A stretch of 38,482 nt of DNA from Oscillospiraceae bacterium. Its GTDB lineage: Bacteria; Bacillota; Clostridia; Oscillospirales; Acutalibacteraceae. The DNA lies in assembly GCA_015065795.1 (NCBI GenBank), contig SVPO01000006.1, positions 1-38,482 on the forward strand, written 5' to 3'. The translations under genes and the position numbers were made by a program. Each line of letters opens with the position of its first letter. Positions within the stretch are counted from its first letter, which is position 1. A model generated the notes under the pieces. The model did not search any database and was not told where the DNA came from. It saw only the letters and a program-made list of their open reading frames with translations. Below are positions 7,897-16,100 of this stretch, in pieces.

Positions 7897-10101
7897 ATGG
7901 ACGAGCTCAGACAGGAAAAATTGATCGGTGTGGTGGACAGCATAACCTTCCGCAAGGAGGAGAGCGGCTTTACCGTGCTGGAGCTGGAGCATGACGGGGA
8001 GATCGACACCGTTGTGGGCGCGCTGCCGGAGGTGTACGCCGGAGAGAATCTCACGGTGTACGGTCAGTGGCAGAACCATCCCACCTTCGGACCCCAGTTC
8101 CGCGCCGACAGCTTCGAGCGGCAGATGCCGGCAACCGCCGCCGCCATCATGCGCTATCTTTCCGGCGGCGCCATCAAGGGCATCGGACCTGCCACCGCCG
8201 CCAAGATCGTCGAGCTTTTCGGAGACCAGACCCTCTACGTCATCGAAAACGAGCCCCGGCGTCTGGCAAAAGTCAAAGGCATCACCGAAGAAAAGGCGCT
8301 GGAGATAGCCGAGCGCTACAAGGCGCAGTTCGGTCTGAGCGAAGCCATCGCCCTGCTGGCAAGGTATTCGGTCAACGCCACCGAGGCCATGGCGGTGTGG
8401 CGGCAGTGGGGACCTGCCACCCTCGATATGGTGGAGGCAAACCCCTATGTGCTGTGTCTGCCCGAGCTGGGCATAGGCTTTGACCGCATCGACGAGGCGT
8501 GCGCCCGTCTTGAGCGTCCGGCGGACGATTTCGGCAGACTTGCCGCAGGCGTCAAGCATATCCTCTATCACAACCAGAACAACGGTCACACCTGCCTGCC
8601 CCGTGAAAAGCTGGTGCCCGTGGCGGCTCGCCGTCTGGGACAGACGCTGGAGACCATCGAGGAGACCATCGAATCCCTCATCGACTACGAGGAGCTGGTT
8701 GTGGATGAGCTGGGGGAGAGGGAGTTTGTGTTCCTCTCCGAGCAGTACGCCACCGAAGCTTACTGCGCAGGTCGGGTGCTTTCTCTGCTGCAGTGCCCGG
8801 CAAGCCCCATCACCGATTATCAGAAATACCTTGAGATGGTGCAGAGCCTCAAGGGCACGGTCTATGAAAGCAAGCAGCTGCAGGCCATCGACGCCGCGCT
8901 GACCAAGGGCTTTCTGGTGCTGACCGGCGGTCCCGGTACAGGCAAGACCACCACCCTTGACGCCATCATCAGTATCCTTGAATCATACAAACAGACCGTC
9001 GCCATCGCCGCCCCCACGGGACGCGCCGCCAAGCGCATCACCGAGGTCACGGGACGGGATGCGAAGACCATCCACCGCCTGCTGGAGGTCAAGTGGGGCG
9101 TCAACGACGTGCCCTATTTCGAGCGCAACGAGCGCAATCCCCTTGAGTGCGACGCGCTGATAGTGGACGAGCTGTCCATGACCGACGCCGCCCTCTTTGA
9201 AGCCCTGCTGCGCGCCGTGCCCAACGGCTGCCGCCTGATACTGGTAGGAGACAGCGACCAGCTGCCCAGCGTGGGCGCAGGCAATGTGCTGGGTGATCTC
9301 ATCTCCTCACGGCGAGTGCCCGTGGTGCAGCTCACCGAGGTGTTCCGTCAGGCGCAGACCAGCGCTATCGTCACCAACGCCCACCGCATCGTGGAGGGGG
9401 AGATGCCCAACCTCGCCCTGCGCAACAGCGACTTTTTCTTCCTTGAGTCGGGCGACCAGAATGTGGTTGCCGACACCATTGAGGATCTCTATTTCCGCCG
9501 CCTGCCCAACGCCTACGGCTACAGCCCCCTGACCGACATTCAGGTGCTCTGCCCGGGACGCAAGGGCAACACCGGCACAAAGGAGCTCAACCGCCGCCTG
9601 CAGGCGCGCATGAATCCGCCCCACAAGGATCGCAGCGAGCTGCGCCTGCCGGGAGTGATCTTCCGCGAGGGTGACAAGGTCATGCAGATCCGCAACAACT
9701 ACGATGTCCAGTGGAAGAACCACCTCACCGGCGAGGAGGGCACGGGCATCTTCAACGGCGACATCGGCATCATCCGCCGCATCGACCATCTGGGCGGTCA
9801 GCTGGAGGTGTGTTACGACGACCGCGTGGCGACCTACGAGCTGGACGACGCCGCCGAGCTGGAACACGCCTACGCCGTCACCGTGCACAAGAGCCAGGGC
9901 AGCGAATTCACCGCGGTAATCATCCCCATGTGCCCCTGCGCTCCCCAGCTGCTCTACCGCAGCCTGCTGTACACCGCCGTGACCCGTGCGCGCACTCTGC
10001 TGGTGCTGGTGGGACAGCGGGACATTGTCGCCGAAATGATAAACGGCAGATCAAAGACCAAACGATACTCCGCGCTCTCCTATTTCCTCACCGAGAGCTG
10101 A
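7897..10101 (+). CDS. recD2: RecD2-type ATP-dependent 5'-3' DNA helicase
   Basis: A 734-residue superfamily 1B helicase of the RecD2 group found in bacteria without RecBCD; it unwinds DNA during repair. The N-terminal OB-like domain (VDSITFRKEESGFTVLE) is followed by a helix-hairpin-helix region (SGGAIKGIGPATAAKIVE, KVKGITEEKA). The helicase core has Walker A GGPGTGKTTT (K350), APTGRAAKR, DELSMTD, LVGDSDQLPSVGAGNVL, TEVFRQA, and the C-terminal TVHKSQGSEF and YTAVTRAR. Start 7897 is preceded by GGGAAG and fits both the predicted promoter and the usual N-terminus; the frame extends to 7846 but that ATG would be leaderless. Confidence 0.95.
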   Translation: MDELRQEKLIGVVDSITFRKEESGFTVLELEHDGEIDTVVGALPEVYAGENLTVYGQWQNHPTFGPQFRADSFERQMPATAAAIMRYLSGGAIKGIGPATAAKIVELFGDQTLYVIENEPRRLAKVKGITEEKALEIAERYKAQFGLSEAIALLARYSVNATEAMAVWRQWGPATLDMVEANPYVLCLPELGIGFDRIDEACARLERPADDFGRLAAGVKHILYHNQNNGHTCLPREKLVPVAARRLGQTLETIEETIESLIDYEELVVDELGEREFVFLSEQYATEAYCAGRVLSLLQCPASPITDYQKYLEMVQSLKGTVYESKQLQAIDAALTKGFLVLTGGPGTGKTTTLDAIISILESYKQTVAIAAPTGRAAKRITEVTGRDAKTIHRLLEVKWGVNDVPYFERNERNPLECDALIVDELSMTDAALFEALLRAVPNGCRLILVGDSDQLPSVGAGNVLGDLISSRRVPVVQLTEVFRQAQTSAIVTNAHRIVEGEMPNLALRNSDFFFLESGDQNVVADTIEDLYFRRLPNAYGYSPLTDIQVLCPGRKGNTGTKELNRRLQARMNPPHKDRSELRLPGVIFREGDKVMQIRNNYDVQWKNHLTGEEGTGIFNGDIGIIRRIDHLGGQLEVCYDDRVATYELDDAAELEHAYAVTVHKSQGSEFTAVIIPMCPCAPQLLYRSLLYTAVTRARTLLVLVGQRDIVAEMINGRSKTKRYSALSYFLTES

Positions 10102-10153
10102 CCCGACGCGGCATGACCGCCGCGCACAGATCTGACAACGGAGGCTACCATCC

Positions 10154-10897
10154 ATGGGATTTTTCAACGACGTAAAGGATGCCGCTCTCAACCGGCTCTT
10201 TCCGCGCAGATGTCCGCTGTGCGGCACTCCGCTGATGCCCAATGAGCGCATCTGCGGAGAGTGTTCCGACACCCTCGAATACATAAAGCCGCCCGTCTGC
10301 CTGCACTGCGGCCGACCGGCGTTTGACTGCGCCTGCGGAGAGGAGCCGTTTGTCTTCGACCGCTGCGTCTCGCCCTTTGTGTACACCAAATCCGTCCGAC
10401 GGGGCATGCACCGCTTCAAATTCCACAATGCACCCACCGTCGCCGATTTCTACGCAAAATATATGGCGGCTGTGGTGCGCCGCGAGTATTCCGGAGAATA
10501 CATCGACGTCGTCACCTTTGTGCCCATGCACCCTGCCGACCAGCGCCAGCGTGGCTACAACCAGGCGCAGCTCCTTGCCCGCCAGACGGCGGCACTGCTG
10601 GAGCTGCCGATGAGCAATCGCGTGCTGGTCAAGACCACGCGCAACAGCGTGCAGCATTCCCTCACCAGACAGGAACGCCAGCGCAACGTCAGCGGTGTTT
10701 ATGAGCTGAATGAAAACTGCCGCAGTCTCAAGGGCCGCACCGTGCTGCTGTGCGACGATATCATCACCACCGGCAGCACCCTGAACGAATGTGCCTCGGT
10801 GCTCCGGCTTGCCGGCGCGGAAAAGGTGCTGTGCGTCGCCGCCGCAGCTGTGGTAGGCTCCGCCGAGCAGAGTCTCAAGCGAATCTACATCAACTGA
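10154..10897 (+). CDS. comF: ComF family phosphoribosyltransferase-like protein
   Basis: A 247-residue protein with an N-terminal zinc-binding double Cys motif (CPLCG, CGEC, CLHCG, CAC within residues about 18-60) and a C-terminal phosphoribosyltransferase domain with the PRPP-binding loop VLLCDDIITTGST. ComF proteins assist the ComFA helicase in taking up single-stranded DNA during competence, but the family is widespread in non-competent species. RBS GGAGG lies 9 bases before the ATG. It is 52 bases downstream of recD2 and probably in the same transcript. Confidence 0.92.
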   Translation: MGFFNDVKDAALNRLFPRRCPLCGTPLMPNERICGECSDTLEYIKPPVCLHCGRPAFDCACGEEPFVFDRCVSPFVYTKSVRRGMHRFKFHNAPTVADFYAKYMAAVVRREYSGEYIDVVTFVPMHPADQRQRGYNQAQLLARQTAALLELPMSNRVLVKTTRNSVQHSLTRQERQRNVSGVYELNENCRSLKGRTVLLCDDIITTGSTLNECASVLRLAGAEKVLCVAAAAVVGSAEQSLKRIYIN

Positions 10898-10910
10898 ATC
10901 AGAGCATGAA

Positions 10911-10946
10911 ATAACCGCCGCGGAAGGCAGATTCCACGGCGGTTAT
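10911..10946 (+). terminator. Terminator after comF
   Basis: Stem ATAACCGCCG-x-GGAA (10911-10925) and TTCC-x-CGGCGGTTAT (10932-10946) with one mismatch and a 6-base loop, followed by GTTATATTT. It lies between the convergent comF and anti-sigma genes and may serve both. Confidence 0.75.
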
Positions 10947-10977
10947 GTTATATTTCCGGACGATATTACAGTTTGTA

Positions 10978-11802
10978 TCAGATTTCGGCTGGGATTACCG
11001 AGATTATGTTGCCATCGAAATCCCATATCACGGTGCGTCCGTCGTTATACCCGGCAGTCATGGTACACTTTGAGGGGTCATTCTCATCGTAGTCCACATC
11101 CCACGTCTCGATGTACGTGCCGTCGAAGCGGTCGTGCTCGTAGACATAGTCAGGCACGACATCGCCGCCGTTTTTCGCCTCGCTCCATATGACCTGGCCG
11201 CCAAGGTATACTTCGGTGACCTCTGCGCAGGAGGGAGCTCCACCGGGCGATCCCTGAAAATCATAGACGAAAACATCAAGGGACGGTTCATCGTCCACAC
11301 GTGTAACCAGCATTGGGCGGTCGAATTCGATGTACAGCGCGGCACCGTCCTTGGTGTACTCTGTGTGCGCCTCGCTTTCCAGAGCACCGTCGTACATCGG
11401 ATGCACAAAGAGGATGAAGAATTTTATTCCCGCCTCGGTCTCATAGCGGTAAACCAGCGGAGTTGATACCTGCTCGTCCATGCTCACAATGGGATTGTCC
11501 AACAGAAAAGAATAGCCGGTGATCAGTATGGCGACCGCCAGCAGTATAGGCAGCACAATGCTCAGTATCTTCTTTATCTTCTGCCGCTTCATCATCGCCG
11601 AAAAGCGTTTACCGGTGGAGTCCTGCCTTGTTCCGATGGGCAGCTCGGCACACAGAGCTTCGTATTCAGTGCGGCAGCTTTCGCAGCCGTCGAGATGGCT
11701 TTCCACCGCGGCTTTTGTGGTGTCACTGACCACGTCGTCGTGATACAGAGGCAGCAGATCTCCCACGATGGCACAGTCAAGGGAAATATTGTTATTCATC
11801 AT
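10978..11802 (-). CDS. Anti-sigma factor with zinc-finger (zf-HC2) domain
   Basis: A 274-residue membrane-anchored protein. The N-terminus carries the anti-sigma zinc motif H36-x3-C40-x2-C43 (HLDGCESC), followed by a membrane segment (about 77-101) and an outward-facing C-terminal domain of about 170 residues with no recognised family. It starts inside the end of the sigma factor gene (11-base overlap), the usual arrangement for a sigma/anti-sigma pair. The likely role is to hold the sigma factor inactive until an envelope signal is sensed by the C-terminal domain. RBS GGAAG precedes the first of two ATGs. Confidence 0.88.
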   Translation of the reverse strand: MMNNNISLDCAIVGDLLPLYHDDVVSDTTKAAVESHLDGCESCRTEYEALCAELPIGTRQDSTGKRFSAMMKRQKIKKILSIVLPILLAVAILITGYSFLLDNPIVSMDEQVSTPLVYRYETEAGIKFFILFVHPMYDGALESEAHTEYTKDGAALYIEFDRPMLVTRVDDEPSLDVFVYDFQGSPGGAPSCAEVTEVYLGGQVIWSEAKNGGDVVPDYVYEHDRFDGTYIETWDVDYDENDPSKCTMTAGYNDGRTVIWDFDGNIISVIPAEI

Positions 11803-12298
11803 CGTCTTCCTTTCTAATGATATCGCTGATCATCCTGCGTGCCCGATGGCAGGTCACCCGTGCCCAGTTTTCCGTCTTGCCGAAAAGCCCGGCGATGTCG
11901 GCAAAGGACAACTGACCGAACACTCTCAGGGAAAATACCTCCTTGTAGGGTTCGCTCAGGGTGTGCAGGATGCGGTGTATGCGCATGGCGTCGTCCCGGT
12001 CGTCCATCCGCTGCTCCAGCGGAGGTTCGCTGCTGCACAGGCTTTCTTCGGGCAGCTGGGAGGGCTGTTCGCGGTTCTGTTTTTTGCATCGGGTAAGCCA
12101 GAGGTTCTTTGCGATGGCGCACAGCCATGTATAAAGACTGCTGCTGCCCTCAAAGCGCTCACGGGCGTTCATCGCACGGAGAAAGGTCTCCTGAGTGATA
12201 TCCTCGGCATCGCTGTCGCTGCGGCACAGTGTCAGCACATAGCGGTACACCGCGCGGTATTCACCGCACAGCACCTCGTCGGAAAAACTCTCACGCAC
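11792..12298 (-). CDS. ECF-type RNA polymerase sigma factor
   Basis: A 168-residue sigma-70 family protein with region 2 (DAEDITQETFLRAM, then LYTWLCAIAKNLWLTRCKK) and region 4 (LSEPYKEVFSLRVFGQLSFADIA, with the helix-turn-helix ending in RARRMI). No region 1 or 3 is present, as in extracytoplasmic-function sigma factors. GTG start at 12298 with AGGTGAT upstream. It is cotranscribed with the overlapping anti-sigma gene and probably autoregulated from the site at 12361-12389. Confidence 0.93.
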   Translation of the reverse strand: MRESFSDEVLCGEYRAVYRYVLTLCRSDSDAEDITQETFLRAMNARERFEGSSSLYTWLCAIAKNLWLTRCKKQNREQPSQLPEESLCSSEPPLEQRMDDRDDAMRIHRILHTLSEPYKEVFSLRVFGQLSFADIAGLFGKTENWARVTCHRARRMISDIIRKEDDDE

Positions 12299-12360
12299 AC
12301 TATCACCTGCCTTTCTGTTTCCTTGTCGGGATCATCGGTCGACTTCTGTTCCGTCGCACG

Positions 12361-12389
12361 TTAGACTCCGAAAGGAAAGTTTTGTTACA
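12361..12389 (-). promoter_or_regulatory. Candidate autoregulated ECF promoter of the sigma/anti-sigma operon
   Basis: On the minus strand TGTAAC (12389-12384) is followed by AAAA, a 17-base spacer in total, and GTCTAA (12366-12361). A TGtAAC -35 followed by A/T and a GTC-type -10 resembles ECF sigma promoters of Firmicutes. Initiation would leave a leader of about 55 bases before the GTG. Confidence 0.5.
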
Positions 12390-12415
12390 GAATCCGCGAA
12401 GTTTATTTTTCACGG

Positions 12416-12456
12416 AAAGAAAACACCCGACCGCGCAGCTCGGCAGCGGTCGGGTG
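12416..12456 (-). terminator. Terminator of the minus-strand Cys-rich membrane protein gene
   Basis: Perfect 11-bp stem CACCCGACCGC / GCGGTCGGGTG (12424-12434 and 12446-12456) with an 11-base loop. On the minus strand it is followed by TTTTCTTTCC. Confidence 0.85.
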
Positions 12457-12478
12457 AATGATGTCGATGACAGCAGGA

Positions 12479-13576
12479 TCACTCGGCGGTGTCTTCGGTC
12501 ACCATGGTAACGGGGGAGGGATTGAGAGCCGCGTACAGCTCCACGATGTCGCCTGTGATGGCGTTGAGATGGTCGGCCTTGTCCAGAACATCCGCGCCGG
12601 AGGTGGCGCCGGTGATGATCAGGGGATATTCATCGATGTATCTGCGCAGGTTGCCGGCAAGACGGACGCTGAGCATATTGCAGGCAAAGGCATCATCACC
12701 GGTGAGCGCGGAAGCGTCGTATCGCTCGGCGGCATCGCACCACAGCAGGATATCCTCCGCCTGCTTGCGGAAACGGTCATTCTCGCGCACACGCTGGGGA
12801 TCGGTGTAGGGAGCAAGGGTGGTGTCCAGCGCGTTCAGTGCGGAGAACTGCTCGGAGATATCTGCCAGCTGAGTGCGGAGCATTGCCATGTACGCCTCAT
12901 CGTCGGGCTGAGTCTCCCAGAGGTGATCCTCGGCGTCGCTGCCGGAAAGGATCATGCCCTCCTGACGGGTGGGATCGTCGGAATCCTCACGCTGGTCGGT
13001 CAGACTGTCGCTGACGTCGATGCTGCAGCCTTCGGTGCAGCCCGAGCAGCCGAACAGGAAGCCGAGGAATCCGCCGCCTGAGGTATCGCTGCCGCCGCCG
13101 GCCTCGTTGTCCGCCTGATGGGAGCAGGCACTCAGTCCGCCGGGCTTGGCGACCTCAACGTACTCGGTGTCGTCGATGATTTCCTCCTGTGCGTCGCCGG
13201 AGGAAACGTCCGCGCCGCTGACCTCCTCGTCGGGAGCGTCGGCATCGGATACGCCGTCCTCAATGACATTCCCGGGCAGACGGTCGCTGCCTTCATTGTC
13301 CTCCACATCGGAAGCGGAGGTTTCTGCCTTGGCGGCGCAGTCGGCGCAGGCACCGCAGGAGCTGCCCACGGCAAGCATCAGCACAAGGAAGACAACAATG
13401 CCGAACAGTACGCCGAAAGCGATCAGCTTGCGCTGTGTGTCGGACATTTTGTCCCAGCCGGAAGCGTCCTCGCGCTCGGCACCGGACTTGCGCACATCGT
13501 CGTCATCCAGCGGAGCCATGGCGCTTATGTCTACGTTATTGCTTCTGTAATCGTCGTTGTAGTCGTTAAAGCTCAT
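12479..13576 (-). CDS. Cys-rich single-pass membrane protein of unknown function
   Basis: I do not recognise a family. The 365 residues show an acidic N-terminus (about 1-48), one membrane segment (51-71), then CGACADC directly after it (74-80), a Ser/Asp/Val-rich acidic linker (about 86-140, with SASDV and SGADVSSGD), a Gly-rich segment with CSGCTEGC (177-184), and a helical C-terminal domain (about 225-350). The charge pattern suggests that the N-terminus is inside and the rest outside. RBS AGGTGA precedes the ATG. It follows the small lipoprotein gene by 55 bases on the same strand, so the two are probably cotranscribed. Confidence 0.75.
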   Translation of the reverse strand: MSFNDYNDDYRSNNVDISAMAPLDDDDVRKSGAEREDASGWDKMSDTQRKLIAFGVLFGIVVFLVLMLAVGSSCGACADCAAKAETSASDVEDNEGSDRLPGNVIEDGVSDADAPDEEVSGADVSSGDAQEEIIDDTEYVEVAKPGGLSACSHQADNEAGGGSDTSGGGFLGFLFGCSGCTEGCSIDVSDSLTDQREDSDDPTRQEGMILSGSDAEDHLWETQPDDEAYMAMLRTQLADISEQFSALNALDTTLAPYTDPQRVRENDRFRKQAEDILLWCDAAERYDASALTGDDAFACNMLSVRLAGNLRRYIDEYPLIITGATSGADVLDKADHLNAITGDIVELYAALNPSPVTMVTEDTAE

Positions 13577-13631
13577 GTAGTTTCACCTTCGGGCGCAAAG
13601 CCCGGTCCCTTTCCACAGAATAATCCGGTAA

Positions 13632-14003
13632 TCAACCCTCGGAACGGGTCAGCACGATGGGCTGGTCGTAGGTGTGCTGCATATCCGCCTGCACATCCAC
13701 GGTGTATTTCAGGGTCATTTCGTCCTCGTCGACGGATACCTCAAAGACCTTTGCGTCCACATCGCCGATGGTCAGATAGAGAAAGCTGCCTCGCTGCTCG
13801 CAGGGCAGAACGTCCTGGGACAGCATATTTTCGCCCATGCTGTCCTTGAGGGAAAGAGCGCCGTTGTCGATGGTCAGCACGGAACCGTCAGCCGACACCC
13901 ATGTGCCCTCGATGGATACGGAGTCGGCGGAATTATCGCCGCAGCCGGCAAACAGGGTCAGGGCGGTGACCAGTGCCGCGGCGGCAAGCAGAATCTTTTT
14001 CAT
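13632..14003 (-). CDS. Small lipoprotein, extracellular beta-domain
   Basis: 123 residues with an N-terminal signal and lipobox LFAGC (Cys21). The remainder (IEGTWVSADGSVLTIDNGALSL, YLTIGDVDAKVFEVS, EDEMTLKYTVD) has the alternating pattern of a small lipocalin-like or DUF-type beta-barrel that starts with GTW. No specific family is assigned. RBS GGAGG lies 8 bases before the ATG. Confidence 0.8.
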   Translation of the reverse strand: MKKILLAAAALVTALTLFAGCGDNSADSVSIEGTWVSADGSVLTIDNGALSLKDSMGENMLSQDVLPCEQRGSFLYLTIGDVDAKVFEVSVDEDEMTLKYTVDVQADMQHTYDQPIVLTRSEG

Positions 14004-14047
14004 TGGTTGTTCCTCCGGATCTCGGCAGGTGCTGCCGATAATATATC

Positions 14048-14076
14048 ATTATCCCACAATCAACGGGTCATTGCAA
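14048..14076 (-). promoter_or_regulatory. Promoter of the small lipoprotein gene
   Basis: On the minus strand TTGCAA (14076-14071), 17-base spacer, GATAAT (14053-14048), about 45 bases before the lipoprotein start. A short CGGCAG/CTGCCG hairpin lies in the leader. Confidence 0.55.
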
Positions 14077-14153
14077 CCGCTTTTTGCCTGTGGGACGGAA
14101 ATACGCAATACGAAATGTAATATGCGTGCACAAAAATACCGAAAACGCCCCGA

Positions 14154-14522
14154 TCAGAGGGTGAAACGAGCCAGAGCCGTAGTCACGGGAGACAGGTCGG
14201 CGTCGGGATAGTCAAACAGGAAGCGCACCATCTTGTGTCCGGCAAGGAACACCTCCAGCGAGCAGGATTCCTCACTGCGGTCGCAGGCAAAGGTCTGCGC
14301 GCTGCGGTAGAACAGCGAGCACACGTCGCTCTGGGTGCCCAGCATACCCTGCACATCCACGGCGATGACCCTGCGGTTGGTGAATATCATGCCGTTGCCG
14401 GCAGCCTGACACACCAGCAGCACCGTTTCCTCCTCCTCGAGCAGAGGGGCGACACTGTCCTCAAAGGGAGCGTACTCGGCAGGACGCAGCACATATTCAC
14501 GGTTGTTCTCAAAGCATATCAT
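14154..14522 (-). CDS. Bacterial PH-domain protein
   Basis: 122 residues forming a single domain with the pattern of bacterial pleckstrin-homology proteins (PF08000-like): NGMIFTNRRVIAVDVQGMLG, then LFYRSAQTFACDR, then LEVFLAGHKMVRFLF. No signal or membrane segment. Ligand and function are unknown. Possible promoter on the minus strand: TTGCAA (14582-14577), 18-base spacer, TATGAT (14558-14553). Confidence 0.7.
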   Translation of the reverse strand: MICFENNREYVLRPAEYAPFEDSVAPLLEEEETVLLVCQAAGNGMIFTNRRVIAVDVQGMLGTQSDVCSLFYRSAQTFACDRSEESCSLEVFLAGHKMVRFLFDYPDADLSPVTTALARFTL

Positions 14523-14656
14523 CGGATGCCCTCCTGCCGCAGATAATCATTCATCATAAATATACCACAAAATCCCTTGCAAGGCAACAGTATCGGCGCG
14601 CAGACGAAAATTCCTCGAATAAGCGATAAATCGGGCATATTTATGAGTAAAAACAG

Positions 14657-14685
14657 TTGGCGGCAGGGAATACATATGATATAAT
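14657..14685 (+). promoter_or_regulatory. Promoter of the ATP-grasp/ecf/truA gene run
   Basis: TTGGCG (14657-14662), 17-base spacer, TATAAT (14680-14685). The leader of about 80 bases contains CTGCC/GGCAG and GCCGGC repeats that can form a hairpin before the RBS AAGGAG at 14761-14766. Confidence 0.6.
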
Positions 14686-14774
14686 AAATCGTTAAGAATG
14701 GGGGAGTGCACTGCCGGCGAAGGCAGCGGCACATCCTCATGCAGCCGGCATATATGACGCAAGGAGTGCGCTTT

Positions 14775-16076
14775 ATGAATATTATCTTTATTTCGCCCAA
14801 CTACCCTGCAGGACACCGCCGTTATGTGGCGGCACTGCGCGCCGCCGGACACACCGTGCTGGGCATCGGAGACGCCGGTGACGAGACCTTCGCCCCCGAC
14901 CTTCGGGGAGCGCTCAGCGCCTACTACCGTGTGGGCGACCTCCACGATTACGATCAGGTGTACCGCGCCTGCCGCTATTATGAATGGCAGTTCGGCAGAG
15001 TGGAACGCATCGAGAGCCTCAATCCCTACTGGCGCGATCTTGTGGCAGCCCTCAGCCGTGAGGTGTGCGCACAGCCCGCGCAGGTCGAGCAGGAATACCG
15101 TGCCCTTGCCGACATCGGCATCGGTGCCTCCGCGCTCACTCCCCGGGTGCTTGCCTCAACGCCCAAAAAGCCGCTGGCTCTCGCCGGGGAATACGGCTAT
15201 CCCCTGTACGCCGTCGCCGCAGGCAACAAGCGTCTGGGCAGCACATTTGTGGTTGCCGACGCAGGGGTAAAATCCCTGCTCCGCGGCAGCACAAAGGACG
15301 AATACGTCTTTGCCGTCTGTCCCGATGGCGAAAAGCTGTCGGTGGACGGACTGATGCTGGGCGGCGAGGTGGTCGCCTGCGGTGCTCATCTCCGCGCTGA
15401 GGACGGTCAGTCGGTGTCTGCCGTGGCAGTGGACGGTCTTGCGGAAAGGTGCGCCCTTGCCGCCGCCGAATGTGGACTTGCCGACGGCTTCTTCCACATT
15501 TCCGCCGTAAAGCTTGCCGCCGCCGTGAGCGGAGTGGGCAAAAAGGGTGAGGTGTGCTTCGTTTCCTTTGAGCCGGTGCCGCCCCACGAATACATCATCG
15601 ACCTGCTGGATATGGAATTCGGCTGCGACCTGCGCCGCTCATGGGCTGAGGGCAGAGCCGTGCTGCTCACCGAAGCCCCCTGCGCAGGATGGAGCGAGCG
15701 TACCGACGGTTCAGCCGATCCCCTGCCCGACGGGGAGGATCAGGAGCCCGCAGCTGTCGCGCTGCCTCTTGAGAGGGTGAGCCTTGCTGCTCTTGCCATG
15801 CGCAGCTTTGAGCGCAGCTACAAAAATCTCCACGAAAAGGTGCTGCACAGGCTGGCGCTGAAGCTGACCGCCCACGGACGCACCGAGGAGCCCGACCGCT
15901 GGGATTATTCCGACTACGTCTACCTGTTCACAGGAGAGAACGCCGCCGAGCTGAAACGGGGCATAAAGTTCATCACCGAGGATCATCCCGTCCCTGCGGA
16001 AAAGCCTGCGCAGGAGCCTGCGGCAGATACAGTGCCGGCTGCCCCTCGCAGAAGAAAGGCGAAAAGCGACAAATAA
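14775..16076 (+). CDS. Degenerate ATP-grasp (carbamoyl-phosphate synthase-like) protein
   Basis: 433 residues. The N-terminus (MNIIFISPNYPAGHRRYVAAL, LGIGDAG, YDQVYRACRYY) is that of an ATP-grasp family protein common in gut Firmicutes and Bacteroidetes. In the expected ATP-binding region the usual K-P-D (for example VVKPDVGVG) is replaced by YPLYAVAAGNKRLGS, and the metal-binding E-V-N-M-R is replaced by F-E-P-V-P near residue 270. The C-terminal about 90 residues are polar and end in a basic tail. Catalytic activity therefore looks doubtful. The start at 14775 is set by AAGGAG eight bases before it; the frame is open further upstream. It occupies the place where ecfA1 usually precedes ecfA2. 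Confidence 0.65.
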   Translation: MNIIFISPNYPAGHRRYVAALRAAGHTVLGIGDAGDETFAPDLRGALSAYYRVGDLHDYDQVYRACRYYEWQFGRVERIESLNPYWRDLVAALSREVCAQPAQVEQEYRALADIGIGASALTPRVLASTPKKPLALAGEYGYPLYAVAAGNKRLGSTFVVADAGVKSLLRGSTKDEYVFAVCPDGEKLSVDGLMLGGEVVACGAHLRAEDGQSVSAVAVDGLAERCALAAAECGLADGFFHISAVKLAAAVSGVGKKGEVCFVSFEPVPPHEYIIDLLDMEFGCDLRRSWAEGRAVLLTEAPCAGWSERTDGSADPLPDGEDQEPAAVALPLERVSLAALAMRSFERSYKNLHEKVLHRLALKLTAHGRTEEPDRWDYSDYVYLFTGENAAELKRGIKFITEDHPVPAEKPAQEPAADTVPAAPRRRKAKSDK

Positions 16077-16100
16077 TCATCTGAAGGATAAACGGTAACT

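Noticed and set aside
12458-13849. Plus-strand frames opposite the Cys-rich membrane protein gene
   Set aside because: No RBS or family pattern; the minus-strand gene has RBS, membrane segment and terminator.
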